Shown piece by piece: positions 46,481 through 59,200 of a DNA stretch of 64,000 bases. The notes beneath the pieces are model-generated. The model searched no databases. It was not told the DNA's origin and saw only the letters and a program-made list of their open reading frames with translations. Both the position numbers and the translations under genes were made by a program. This DNA comes from Primula veris. Its lineage: Eukaryota; Streptophyta; Magnoliopsida; Ericales; Primulaceae. The first letter of the stretch is position 1. Each line of letters opens with the position of its first letter. The stretch lies in the NCBI GenBank assembly GCA_963682055.1, contig OY821745.1:27835342-27899341 (forward strand), in the 5' to 3' direction.

Positions 46481-47289
46481 CGCCTATATAAGTATAAAAA
46501 ATTTGGTTTGTAATTTTTTTTCTTCTAAGATAACTAGAAAATCGGGGGTGGTATTTATAGTGAGTGACCAAGAAAAAAAGATAACTTTCAGTTAAGTTTT
46601 TCAGTTTTTTGTCTTTTTTAAGTGTCTTTCGTGATGATTTTTTGCTTCTTTCTATCTTTATATTTCATTTTTATCGTAATTCTTTGTATCTACTCGAACA
46701 GATTATACATGCATTAGTACAAGCTAGTGAACAAGTACAATATTAATCTACGAAAGTACTTGCAACAGTTATATCCAGGGTTGGAAAAGTTTATACATTT
46801 GACATATACTTTTTCCTCTCCTTTACTCGATACTAATTTACAAATTACAACAACAACAATCATTTTATGAACTTTAATGTATCTGATCGACTTGGAGTAC
46901 TGTGACCATTTTATTTTCTAAAACCTAAGATACGACAAAGAGTAAATACGTTGACAACGAAACGGTGATTCTGTTATGACCGATGCATGGACCGTTATTT
47001 AGGCAGGATCGCTTATTCTTTTAAAGATTATTAGGCACGCAATATTGGTGTTACTTAATTGGTGCTTTACTAGTAACACCCTTATATTGTTATCAAACTT
47101 TAATTTTTGAATTTCTTTTACTAAAATTTGGTCGGGCATTACAGTCACTCCCGTTTTCCAACTATGTAGTATGTACTAATTAATAAGTTTGTTTCCGAAA
47201 GATATTTTACACGTTCATACAGAATTGTCCTAATTCTGTTCTCGCATTTGAGGTAGTGGTATGATACAACACCTTCAAAAGATAGGGAT
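46481..47289. other. Upstream of MBD-like pseudogene 2; AT-rich
   Basis: 46540-46740 corresponds to 24990-25180 of copy 1 and its inverted partner. 46750-47280 shows no recognisable feature. Confidence 0.4.
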
Positions 47290-48660
47290 CATGAATCAAA
47301 AAGGTATTAATAATAAAAATATCAAACCATGACACACAAAGCAACAACTACAAGGCATATTGAATGAACCCGTTTTAAGGATATTTAATTATTATTTTGT
47401 TATCCATTTAATATTTTTAATTCGTTTTCTTACTTAATTAAATAAAGGCTCTACGGTTTATGTTAGCGTTGGGTTTCTTCCTATTATATATAAGAATAAT
47501 GATGTATTTTCTTCAAATCTTCTATTGTCTCCCTAAATTGTTGAATTCTATTCTATTTTGTACTTATTTCTATTACAGAACTCGACAAAATACAATATGA
47601 AATTTTTCAGCAATTAATGCTTACCATGATAAGATGATGACCATGGCTTGAGGTATATGAAATGAAATGAACATCGATCAGATTTCTGTTTTGTAAGATT
47701 TTGAATCTTCTCCGACCTACATAACTAAAAAAAGGTGTCGCCTTATCACTTTTGTATTTTTTTTACTAAATCATCTTGTATAACTTTACCCAATATTATA
47801 CAAATCTAATTGTTATATATTAAAAAAAACATCTTGAATTTCTTATTAGTTAAGTGGCATATAAAAGCCAAACATAAAATTTCCGGTCGAAAAGAAATGT
47901 CTTCATTAAAATCAGTAGATAGTTTTGGATCATGGTGTATGTATTTACACAATTGACATCATGATAAACAAATCAAGTAATTTACAGAATTTTAACCACT
48001 GAAACGAGTAAATACACACACACAAATATATAAATATATATATCATATATATATAACATGGGGAAGAATCAACTAACACTTAAAGAAAACATAAAGTCTC
48101 AAATATTCATTTTTAAAATTTCCAAACTAGATTATTTTGTGGAGTTTGTATATACGATTGATTATGTGTGAGTTTGTATTCTTTTCTGGAAAAAAAAACT
48201 CTTGAAAAAATAGTGAGAATAATCTACCAGGAAGATAAAGATTGTGAACACATTCAAGAACAATCATGGCAGATGAACTATTATCGACGCCGCAGTGAAA
48301 AAAATTACTTTTGATATTGGGAGTGTTACATAATTGAGAAACCGTAAGGCTTATTTATATTAGATTGAATGCAAATACTAACGTGTGGTAAAATTACGTC
48401 AAAAGATAGAAAAACACATTGTTTTTATTGATTTTTTCTTATTGGGCCGCGTTTTGTTAGAATGGGCTTATTTTATCCTGGTCTTGAATTATTATTCTTT
48501 TGGTGTGACAGCTCGCTCTCAAATCTTCTATACCGATATGTTTTTAGTTATTTTTTTTAGAAAGTTTTACTAAATTATACTCATTGGAAAGAGTATTTTT
48601 TAATATGGTGAAGTCGTTGTCTAATTAAAGTGGTAAATTAGTGATTAAGTGATTGTTTAT
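47290..48660 (+). repeat. Foldback arm, third copy
   Basis: Diverged direct copy of about 460-1980, including the 'caccg..gccgataatag' region in complement near 48280. It extends further toward the palindrome centre than the 26.3-27.7 kb copy. No TIR partner follows. Confidence 0.68.
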
Positions 48661-48664
48661 ACAT

Positions 48665-49181
48665 GATGAAAATAGTAGTAATCACCACAAATAAAGGAAG
48701 AGGAAATAACAACACCAAAGAAGTGAGATAAATAGCCTTCTCAAATCATCCAAAAACATAAGTTTGACAAAAGGATATGGTGTAGAGTTATACTACTATG
48801 CACCAATAAAATAACACAACGGTCCCTCTAGATATAAATGGTGGTCTTGGAGGGATAAAAGACAATAATAAATAAATACTTAGTAAACATATAACACGGC
48901 CAAAGGACCGTCTTCATCATTCCCTTTCTCTTCGAGTCGAATCTTGTCCTCAATATATACACTTTGATAACCGGCAACCCAAATACACTCTTATAGCCTC
49001 TCGAGCATACTATCCCACAGTCAAATAGAACCCCCATCCAACTACGCTAACCCGACAAATAACCCTGCATTTTCGGTGGGTGACCAAACAAACAATCCCA
49101 ATACAAAATAGATAAGTCATACCTTATAGAAATCACATCATAAAAATATACACAGAATGCATATTAAACTGTGTACGTGTA
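48665..49181. other. Unrecognised, possibly decayed LTR-element sequence
   Basis: On the minus strand near 48965 'LEDKIRLEEKGNDED' is reminiscent of the polyprotein end of some plant LTR elements, but this is too short to assign. Confidence 0.25.
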
Positions 49182-49990
49182 CAGTAAAACCTTTATAAAT
49201 TAATAATGTCAGGACCGTAGAAATTTATTAATTTCGAACGGTATTAATTAATCGATAAATTAATAATTATTATTTTAAAGAGGTTTTATTGATTGAACGA
49301 TTAATGCTCATCGAGCGACAATAACAAATTATTTTCGACACTGTAAAATTCGTTCGGTCAATGAAGTTTCAATTAAAAAATTAAAAGATGAAACCACTAT
49401 TGAGAAAGATATTTATGAACTTAAAAAAATGATTGATGGTCTCGGTTATCTCAAAAAAACAGATGTCAATGGATTGTTGGATTACCCAGGTGAAAATGAT
49501 ATACGTTCAGAGGCCAATAACTTAAAAGAAATTATAAATATTGTCTTCGGTAACAATAAATAGGATGAAGTTGAAAATAATACTTGAACATAATATCGTA
49601 CATTTGGAACTAGTCATGCGAAAGTAATCCTTTATCGCGTCTATAACTCTTTTTTGGTGCTGTTCGAAAAGACTATATCAAATCTTTTGGATGCAATTAG
49701 AAAAATTAGGGATGAGATTCAAGTAGATTTAAATTTTAAGAAAAAACATACTTCATTAAGTCGTCCTAATAATGTTTGTCATCTTTAAGAATTGTATATT
49801 TATGATTTTGTCGGCACCAATATTTATATAACGATTTTCAGAAAATTTATTATCTTATTAATTTATCAAAATTGCTGGTTTTTTATACTGGCTCAAGTCG
49901 AGACCGGAAAAAATTATTATTTTAGAGAGTTTATTAATTTATGTTCTATTGTATTATCAAAATTAATTTGTTTACCATATAGGTTTTGAC
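49182..49990 (+). mobile_element. pogo/Emigrant-like element remnant
   Basis: The left end 'cagtaaaacctttataaatt' follows TA and matches the Emigrant/Lemi-type terminus. The right end near 49990 is eroded ('ataggttttgac'). Inside, 49313-49563 is an open frame starting 'RATITNYFRHCKIRS' and including 'KKMIDGLGYLKKTDVN'. Around 49700 'LLDAIRKIRDEIQ' is readable. Both fit the C-terminal part of pogo-type transposases. Terminal and catalytic parts are missing, so it is a deleted, dead copy. Confidence 0.7.
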
Positions 49991-50000
49991 CCTTACATTA

Positions 50001-51133
50001 TGCAGAAGGAATACGATTACGGATGAACAATCGTGTCACCTCCTGACCATCGAGTCTTCTACCATATTCCCGTCTAGCACAGATGGGTGGGCTCTCTTAT
50101 CTAGACATACCCGGATTCTTTCTCTCTTTAGTGATTGAGAAACGGCTCTAATGATTATGTGTTTTTAATCTGTCGATAGAGCGTGCTTAAATTGGTTAGG
50201 TTAGGGACTTGATGGATGATAAGATAAATCTTACTATAAAGATTCAGTTCCATCTTTTATCAACCAAAAGATTTGATTTTATCAACCGAGATATTTTCCG
50301 AATCAATATAAATCACAAATTATTGCACTAAAATTTGTAATTGCACTCTCCATACATATCACGAAAATATTTCGATTCCAATATCAAATGTTTTTTTTAT
50401 CTTCTCACGTGAAAATTAGCATATCCCCTTCACTAAATTAAATCACTGACGATTTTCTATTTAACAAACATATTATATTCCTTAGTTATACGGCTTAACT
50501 TATTTGAAGTATCGTAGGATTAATCCACTTGTATGTTTGATACTGACAAAACTTATAAGTTCTCAAATGAGGTATAATCAATCCCATTAAAATACGAGTT
50601 GCATTCCTTCAATTAATAACCGACACCATATAAATAGTATTATCATGCAAATCGATGGGTTTACTAAATCACAAATGGTCTCACTATTTTATGAATCAAA
50701 ACGACAAAAAATTAATACACATGTCACATTAATAATATTCTGGTTAGTAGCATAAACATTTCCCATGATCATAAGATATTAATAATTCTTTCTAGTCAAC
50801 CCAATAACCATAACATTAATGCAATTATGTTTAATACACAAAAAATGCATTGACACAATGAATTGAAACTCAACCGTTTCATGTAATCAGACCTAATTAA
50901 ATCATGTGTCACAACTCTACCGATTGCGTGTCCAATTCCATTTAAAGTTGCAAACATATAACTTCTATAATATTAGCACTAATGATCTAATCTTGTGTGT
51001 GTACTGTACTAATAAAATATGAGACACTTATTTATCAATAAAAAACTAAATAACTATTGCTCATTAAAAACTCATAAAATAAACTTTATTAAATGAAATA
51101 ATAACAAATATGTATTTTAGTATATTCCTAACA
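50001..51133 (-). mobile_element. LTR-like sequence, possible solo LTR
   Basis: On the minus strand it begins 'tgttaggaatatac' and ends 'ttctgca', giving TG..CA termini over 1133 bp without coding frames. No matching second copy is in the window and the flanks (CATTA, ATACC) do not form a target duplication. So the boundaries and the call are tentative. Confidence 0.35.
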
Positions 51134-51254
51134 ATACCACAAACCAATTTTGAACAACTTGGAGAGTCCAAATATGTGTCGCAATGTCCCCACAACCCCA
51201 ATAAATTCCCGCATTAAACTTCAACCGAATATATGCAAACACACTATTCCCTAT

Positions 51255-51445
51255 GGGTGTAAGCCAAGACCGTCAAACCGATTCGGACTGTATGATTTGG
51301 ATCGGATCGGTCCGGATTCAAACTTGAACGGATTGGACTCGAACTCAAAAAAAAAACATTTATAACGGATCGGACTCGAAGTCAATTTCTCAAATCCGAT
51401 CCAAATCGTTCAATCCGGACCTTTGGACCCGTTACGGACTGTTGA
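51255..51445. mobile_element. hAT-type MITE-like sequence
   Basis: 'gggtgtaagccaagaccgtc' is followed by alternating 'cggatcgg', 'ggactcgaa' and 'aatccggac' words, with inverted symmetry around 51350. This resembles non-autonomous hAT elements. Confidence 0.35.
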
Positions 51446-52380
51446 ACTGTTTCAACCTTTTAACCCGTATAAATTTAAAATATTTTTATAGTAGAAATCA
51501 TATAAAATAATATTGTGAAGCTTTTGATTTCATTACTCATATATATAAAGTAAAATTTTATATGGTTTTTTATAGGGGGATGATCTATACACACAAAAAA
51601 AACACATTATGTTTACACATCAATCACAACCCTCCATTTAGTTACTTTTAATGGTCAAGATTATATGTTTATTCTTGTTATTAGATGAACTACTTTTTAT
51701 ATAATTAAAGATCTTTTTGTAGCTACTTTTTTAATAATAAGTTAATTAAGTTAATACCATTATCTTTTCAAATTTTAGGAGGACAAATGTTTTTTGTTTG
51801 TTTTTTTATAACACAATGATTTGGATGTTTCGATAACAAGTGGTTGATTATTATTTTTGCTTCAATTGGTTTGTCTTTTGTTTCTTTATTTAAATTTGAT
51901 TAAAATGTGTATTGGAACCATTTACCAATATTTATTATTGGACCCAATCTTACTATTATCTGGAACATATCTTTCCAGATAATTAAGTATTTAACTTCAA
52001 TTGTTCTTCTACTTGCGTGCCAAACATATCTTTCCCCGGAAAACTAGAGAATTATCTGGAACCAGGCAATACCCACACTTTTTAGCAAATGTTCTAAAAA
52101 GTGAAAAACATATTTTCTGCAAAAGGTTCGCTACAAGCATATGATTTTTTGGTGTGAAAAGCGTAAAACCACAAGCTTTTCCCGTTTCTCACAAAGCGTT
52201 TTTAGCTTTGAATTGTGCTTTTTATGTTTAGTTGGCTTTTTAAAACTGAACGATAACCCAGATAAATAGCATTTCTTCCTTTAGTATAGAACTCAACAAA
52301 AACCATTTACGCATACTTAATTTCTTGAAACGTAAAAATATTAGAACTGCAAATATCTCAGAAAAATAGTTTGCAACAAC
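51446..52380. other. AT-rich intergenic, 3' side of the MBD-like gene
   Basis: A perfect 11 bp hairpin, 'ttatctggaa' to 'ttccagataa', lies near 51957-51984. 51580-51670 has MITE-like words. No gene. Confidence 0.4.
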
Positions 52381-52386
52381 AATTAA

Positions 52387-52610
52387 ACAAGAAACTGTCT
52401 ATATATACGTCCTTATAAAGACTCAAAAACCAAATAATGCAAAAATCAAAACAGGAGAACTAAAGATACATGGTTTCCATTTATTCTTAGCGAGCAATGT
52501 CATAGAACAAGAAACTATACGTTCTCAAAGACTTAAAAAAAAAAACAGTGCAAAAGCCAAAACAGAAGAACTAAAGATACGTAGTTTCCATCTATTCCAT
52601 TTCTTATTCT
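52387..52610. repeat. Tandem duplication in the 3' end of the MBD-like gene
   Basis: Two ~115 bp copies share 'caagaaact', 'agaactaaagatac' and 'tttccat.tattc'. They overlap the presumed 3' untranslated region and the alternative tail frame of the gene. Confidence 0.6.
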
Positions 52611-52676
52611 GTGGACGCTTCTTCTTTTGAAGCTTCAAACCACTTGCTTGGCCAGCACTTCCCTCAAGTGCCTTCT

Positions 52677-55600
52677 CTATCGAGTCTTCCACCATTTGCT
52701 GAGCTGGCATTTCTTAGTTCTTGGACTAGAGCTGCTTGTACCAGAAACTCTCAGATCCGTCTCCTTGCCAATTCCCAGGAGATAATCGTGTAGCTTGTGA
52801 AGATTACCTGTATAAGTTGGAAAAAAATACACACAAATGTGTAATATATATACAGAGAGATTAGCATGTATATTGATAATATAAGGAAATTATTTACACA
52901 CCATGTTCCCAAGGTCGATCAGAATATAAGTGATAGGTGGCAGTATCCATGAAACACGCCTTAAATTCTGGGTCGCCTGAAAATATATTTACATGTACAA
53001 GAATCAAGAGAAGCAAGTAGCAAGAACACGTGAACTGAACAACAACTGCATTTTCGAGTGTTGATAAAACAATTCACTTGTATTAACAAACCATAATACA
53101 GAAAGTTAACTTCTTATTTTCATGTCTTTTGTCACGGATACTACATGTTATCCCTCTTCTATATAATTGCTGCCAAAACGAGAAAAGTATACAAAACTTT
53201 TCTTTTGTTTGACAGAAAAACTATGCAAAGACTATACACTACAAAAAGAACTAAAGGAAACAATCTTGCATAATATGTTACATATTGTATGGCAATTGGT
53301 ACAACACATAAGGCCACAAGGGTGAAATGTGAAAACAACCCCCATTAATAATTGGTGATTCGCAAATAAGCCCCATAGACTGTAAAATTTTGCAATTACC
53401 CTCATTATAAGCTGTCTAGCATTTGCAATGAACCCCCATGTCCAATTTTAAAATGATAATATTGTATTCGTTAGTCGCTGTTACCTAAAAGTTTGTATGA
53501 TATATATATTTCGCCAATGCAACATGTTTAAGATAATGGTTAACGGAATAAGTTATTTGAAGAGGACTTACATACACACACACACAAAAGTTATAACATT
53601 GTAGAAGTAGAACCCTTATTATTTTCAGAAATTTCGGTGTCAACCCACATTCTTTGGCTCGAGTTGCATTGGTATTAAGAATCCTACATAAAAGAGAAAA
53701 TTTGTCCAAAACGGACCAGAAAGCATAAATTTAATGCCATTTTAAAAGGTGGTGTGGGATTTTTATTTAATTGAAGGTTTGAAACCGTTAGATAGTTTAT
53801 GGGGGTCAATTGTAAAATTCATATGGAAGTTAGTTGCAAATTATCCATAATTCATGGGGGATATTTTCCATTTACCATAAAGAGAATTTGAAAAAGAGAT
53901 ATAAAGGAAAGGTTGAAACTTACTGTCAAGATGAGGCTTTATATTCATCACATAGTTGGCATAGCGTAACATCAATTCCTTTATTTCTAAAACCTCACCA
54001 GTGGCCTTGTTGATGTAATGCTGATATACAGCTATCTCATCAGTATAACACTACCATCAACAATAACATTCAATAACTAATGAATTGATCGAGCTTCGAG
54101 TAAGTTTGTATTCTAACTAAGATTGAGAAATGGACTGCGTTCAAGTGGCTTGAATTACAAGTAAGAATTATGTAGAACAAAACACAGGGAAGTCATAAGG
54201 AAAAGACTAGTTTGAAAGTCATAAACCATTTACAGCATACCAAATCAGAAGCAAACAAGAGGATTTCAATTGTAAGATTGGATTTTAAGTTTCACTTGAA
54301 CATTGTACAGTAGAAACTCTATAAAATAATACACTTGGGACCACCAAAATTTATTAATTAAAAGAGTTATTAATTAATCGATAAATTAATAATTATTAAT
54401 TTATATATTAATTAATATTTTATTAATTTATAGTAAAATACTTAGTTTACAAACACCTTTCAAACTTCCACTTAATTATGCTTCAAATGAAGGGCCCTTC
54501 ATGTGACAAGAAGCATAAAGATGATATCGATGAAGAAGATGATGAAAGTTCTACAATGGAGCCCTCTTCGGAAAACGAAGCTATTAAAGCGGCAATCACA
54601 TTGAACAATTTCTTGTTGAGCTATGAGAAAACAACACCAGAAGTTCTTACCATGCTAAGGAAAATTAGAGACGAGATTTAAGGGGAAATTGATTTCAACA
54701 AAAAACAAAAGACAATTGAGTCATTTTTCAAGAAACCTTCGTAAATCATTCATGTAATATGCTATATATATAAGGAATTATTAATTTATATTTTATATGG
54801 GGTCTAAAGAAATTATCAAAAATGTATTATCTTATAATTTTAGCGAATTATTAATTTAGCACCCTATCCCCGAGTCGGGACCGGCCAAAAATATTATCTT
54901 AGAGAGTTTATTAAATAATCGAGTATTAATTTATCGAGTTTCTACTGTAGATCACATGATTTTGTTAGAACTCCTTAGTAATTAAATCCTTAACGAGCAA
55001 AAATATGAACTTAATGCACCGTCAGGGGCGGAACGAGGGGATGGCAAGGGGGTTCCACTGTCACCGCCACCCCCAAAAAATTTAAAAATGTTATTTTATA
55101 TAGAAAAATTCGGAGATTTAAGGTTTTATACATTAATAGCCCACAAATGAACAAATAGTATCTTAGTTAAAATGGTAAACATAAAGTTTTTGTGTCACAA
55201 GGTCCCTAGTTCGAATCTTGTGGTTACTTTTTACTTTTCATTTAATTAACATTAGTTTACTCTTTGACTTCTCCATTAATTAATTGCATCTTTAAGCTAC
55301 TATTACAAGGTTTTATAAATAAATATTTTTGTGTAGTTTCATAGTCATATTACAACAAAGTTTAAACTAATAAATTCGTATTTATAGTCAATTTTTCTAT
55401 ATCGTTTGAAATTTTTAGATCAATGGATAAGTCAGCAAAATTTTAAACTCCAGGTTTTTTTGGTTTTTTATACCGTTTATTGTTATTGTACCAATGTTTT
55501 AAAAATCGCGCTATATAGCGCGAAATAGCGATTTTTGGGAAAAAAAACGTAACGAAAAACCACTATTTGGCTGGAATTGCGCTAAAATCGCGCTATAGGG

Positions 55601-56208
55601 GACCAAAAGCGCAAAAAGCGCGAAATTCTGAATCAAAAGCGTAAATAGCGAGTTAGAAAAAAAACATCGGATCTAAATAATTAATATATATTGTGTAATT
55701 TTCATAAAAGTGTGTGCAGTTCAGATGGTTGTGACAGTCCTTTGGTTTACGGTAAACCCAAGTTTGAATCTCAACTACAGCTAATTTTTTTATACATTTT
55801 ATCTGTTATTATTATATATTCTAAAATTTAGTACATATTTAAGCAAAAAAAAATTACACCGCAAAGCGACGCTATTTACGCTTTTAGCGTTTCTTTCGAA
55901 AAAACGCTATGCTAGCGATAACGCTATTTAAAACATTGTGTTGTACTAACAAAAAAAAATTTAACAGTCCCCCAAGAATTGAATCTTGGTTCCGCCACTG
56001 TGCACCGTTCATAAAAATGGATTCATTTCTACCGTTTCTAAACAGTTTCATTTAGATTTAAATAATTAATATCTATCAAGTAAACACACTTATAAGACTT
56101 GGTACCAGAAACATAAACTGCAAGGAGATATTAGCTCACCTCAGTTTGTGAGCCATTTTCTGCTGTTACTTTTACAATTTCCCAACCCTCAGGAAGCCAA
56201 TCAGCCAT
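52677..56208 (-). CDS. MBD-like protein, four coding exons (mostly intact)
   Basis: Coding exons are 56208-56140, 54050-53924, 52976-52902 and 52807-52677, 402 bp in all, 133 residues to TAG. Each junction has AG before and GT after. Phases agree: exon 2 ends after base 1 of a Ser codon, exon 3 after base 1 of a Gly codon. The protein starts 'MADWLPEGWEIVKVTAENGS', then 'YQHYINKATGEVLEIKELML' and 'RYANYVMNIKPHLDS'. It ends with 'CFMDTATYHLYSDRPWEHG' and 'LHDYLLGIGKETDL'. The WLPEGW and Y-IN-ATGE patterns fit a plant methyl-CpG-binding domain, a DNA-binding chromatin module. Exon 4 is odd: a lysine-rich tail ('GLKLQKKKRPQNKKW') is open in another frame from 52710. Function is inferred, and methyl-CpG binding is untested. 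Both other loci in the window are dead relatives. Confidence 0.6.
53317..53876. mobile_element. TIR element in an intron of the MBD-like gene
   Basis: The left end 'ggtgaaatgtgaaaacaacc' and the complement of the right end, 'ggtaaatggaaaatatcccc', form ~50 bp imperfect inverted termini. No transposase and no clean target duplication. It lies between coding exons 2 and 3. Confidence 0.5.
54308..54947 (+). mobile_element. pogo/Emigrant-like element, TSD TA, with transposase C-terminus
   Basis: The 640 bp element starts 'cagtagaaactctataaaat' and ends 'atcgagtttctactg', with TA on both sides. The frame from 54478 encodes an acidic stretch, then 'ALNNF'-type 'ITLNNFLLSYEKTTPEVL' and 'MLRKIRDEI', then TAA 54679-54681. 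In the same frame it continues 'GEIDFNKKQKTIESFFKKPS' to a second TAA. This is the C-terminal end of a pogo-type transposase; the DNA-binding and DDD parts are gone. 'QKTIESFF' fits a PCNA-interacting (PIP) box. It lies in an intron of the MBD-like gene. Confidence 0.78.
55023..56000. mobile_element. hAT-like non-autonomous element, 8 bp TSD
   Basis: Exact 8 bp duplication TGCACCGT at 55015-55022 and 56001-56008. Terminal inverted repeats are 'caggggcggaac' and (complement) 'cagtggcggaac'. No transposase. A second element is nested at 55492-55938. 'ggtccctagttcgaatcttg' near 55201 resembles a tRNA T-loop word. Confidence 0.85.
55492..55938. mobile_element. Nested TIR element rich in 'agcgcgaaat' words
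   Basis: Ends 'caatgttttaaaaatcgcgc' and complement 'caatgttttaaatagcgtt' are inverted termini. The flanking 8 bp, TATTGTAC and TGTTGTAC, match at six positions. This suggests an old hAT-type insertion inside the larger element. Confidence 0.65.
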
Positions 56209-56230
56209 CTCTTGGAAATTGGGACAGTTA
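56209..56230 (-). other. 5' untranslated part of the first coding exon
   Basis: A pyrimidine-poor but valid acceptor, 'gaatgcag', ends at 56231. 22 bp then precede the ATG. This implies a non-coding first exon further upstream (higher coordinates). Confidence 0.45.
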
Positions 56231-59200
56231 CTGCATTCAAATAATTAGCATAAAAGAATGGGTTAACATAACAAGAACAAAAAACTGAAGGTGTATTTCC
56301 ACAATTGTAAATGACAAATATGCATATAATGATAACAGTAAGTTTTTAATCCATTCAGATTCTCAGAAACATGCAAATGAAAACTAAAAAATGAACTTCA
56401 TGAATTTGTTGTCCACAAAGAAGAGATCCAGAATTGGTCTAAAGAGCCAGTGGTAATAGATAAAACACTCGCATCCTCAAAGTTTATGATAAGTTGCTTA
56501 ATCAAAAGCTTAAAATAATGTACAGCTAAAATGATAATTAGGATTGGCTATGGTCTCGCAACATAAGCAATGCAATACAACAGCTACAAAAAAACGCATT
56601 CTAAGCAACTTGATACTAACCATCATCTTGGGCATGTTTTTCAATGCTAATGCATACAAAAAAATCTATAACAAGAAAAGGTGACTCTTAACCAGGTCCA
56701 CATACAGCTTAAGATAGATGGAAAAGGAAAGAATCAAGTGCTTATAAGCCATTTGAAATGATGGTGTCCGCAGATTAGCCATCAATAACAACTGCAGCTT
56801 TGATGGGACATAGCCCACATAAAGATTCAATAGAACATTGCCTTATATCAACAACCTATTTCAAACTAACCACAAAATCTATCATTCTAAGAATTTCAAC
56901 TTTTGGATCTGCCATCGCTTGAAACTTCTGCACGTTATTTACCTGTTATCTCTATATACAGATATGGTAAATCAACTTGAGGCAAGAGAAAATAATATTT
57001 AGCAATTAGCTATACTAAATTACCAATACAACAATGAGGATAGCGATCTGGCAAGGACGGAAACAAGAATGAAATCTATGCTGCATAATGTTAACTCTCC
57101 CTTTAAGGTAAAAATGGAAAGGAATTATACATAAGGAAACTTGAGGATGGCGATCTGGCAATGATGATCCAACAACAAGTATATAATCAATGCAATTAAA
57201 GAAAATGATTAAACAAGCCAATTACTCAATAGATCCCGTTGCACGAAGATATGTTGACTTAAACAATAATATATATACATGCATTCAACATTTTTTACCA
57301 GATCAGGACTTACATCAAAGTGCTATAGCCACCAACAACAGCAACAGGGGCAAGGAGCAGCAAGAGAAATTAAAAGTAAGAAACTCTAAGGACAAACGGT
57401 GGTATTTATTGGGTGCAGAAAAGGACATTTATGGATTAAAATGAGAATTGGCGCATCTAGTAAAATACCAGGATCAAGTAAAAAATGATTAGGAGATTAA
57501 GTAAAAAGGGATACAAGCATATTAGTAGACGTACACGTACATGTACACATGCCAACACCACATCAACCCTATTGACAAGCAATCCCTTCTAGATAAGAAA
57601 TTTATGAAGCATTATCCAGGACACAAACAACTTAGGAGTACAAACTATATCAAACTTTCATTTTCAATTATCTGCAGACGAGGAATGTACAGATTTAAGA
57701 TGAAGATGCTGAATTACTTATTTTCAAATTGTTTTTTTATGCAACAAGGAAGATATAGTGAATTCTTAAATACACATGAGGGGTCTTCATATAACCAAAA
57801 GTAACTGTACTGGCTTAGTGGACGATGTTAAGCGCAAATGGGTATATGAGTCAGCTCAAATCATATTAGAACCATCATCCACTCACACAATTCATACCTT
57901 AATTTGGTTGCTCAAATTAAGGTTGCTCACATGGTTTTGAGTCTTACATTTTGGTGAAACAAATCAATTTCACACTATTTTGGTAAATGTTTAAGATCCA
58001 TTAAGCTAACATTTTATTAACCCTTGGTGGTCTAAGAGCCTAAAACTTAATGGTACCATATATAAACAGATCAATTTACTCCAAAAAAGTCTCCAAACAA
58101 TAAGAAAAACCCATTAATGCATCCTTAAAAGGAAACTGTGAGGTTCAATCTTCCCATTTACACTACCCACAAAGCCAAGTAGTAAAAAAATGTCATCTGG
58201 TATATGGAAAGAACTAGTTAACCATTCATAGGGTAGGCTCTCTACCTTAAACTGATAAGAAGCATATAAAGTTCAACATAAACTTAAATAAGTTTTATAA
58301 CCCTCACCCATATTATATGGCTCTGGTTCCACAGCTGAGCCAAAAACACTTGATCAACCTAAGATACTCATGAGATGTGCTTGTCAGCAAGTGGCACGAG
58401 GTTCCGGAATAAAATGTGTTAAGAGGAGGAGACCAAACTGCACAATGCAAGACAATTAAGCCCGAAGAATAAATGGAAACACATTTCTTTGGGTTTTACC
58501 TCGTGTTATAACTTCCTAAAACCCCTCAGATTTCTTCTCTTTAAATTTGTAAGAACGACAAAAATGTTGAGCTATTCATATGTGTTGTACATAAACGCTT
58601 TTTCATGGATTATATTTTGAGTAATGTATCTAATAGCTGAGGCAAAATGCTAATGAGAAGTTCTGGTTTAGGCAACGGCTTGAAATCTGAGAAAAGAAAG
58701 TGAGCTCGGTTGTTACATATATTATCTACATAAATATATCAACAAACTTAATAAACAACAATAGTAATCACAATGCCAAGAACCAAGCTGGAGAAAAGGA
58801 ATGAGACTGAGAGATGTTGTTTGCGGTTCTATTGGTGTTTGTGGTTATCACCAAGGCACTATATCTTACTATACTCACTCTTCAAAAACACGGCTACGTA
58901 ACTATCCAATTACAACTAGTACACTATTGATACTTAGTCATCTTTTGGATAACCCATTCTGGTATTACTTACATCCTCATAAAAATTTGTGCTCCGGCAT
59001 GGTTATAAGAAACCATATTTCTGTATATTGAAGCAATTAGCTAAAACTTGATTAATGGAATCATGTTATGATGACAATATGAGCAAAATGATCTACCATC
59101 GGTCCATCGCATACATATTTAGAAATCAAAACATGGCTCACATGCTTCTTCGGTCACATCCAGCTAACAAACAAATGAAAGCATATGAATTCCTTACGAC

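Noticed and set aside
50001..51133. Confident solo LTR
   Set aside because: TG..CA ends are present but flanking bases do not form a target duplication and no second copy exists in the window; kept only as a tentative feature.
55201..55235. SINE or tRNA gene in the hAT-like element
   Set aside because: A B-box-like word occurs without an A box or a tRNA-like head; the element ends are hAT type.
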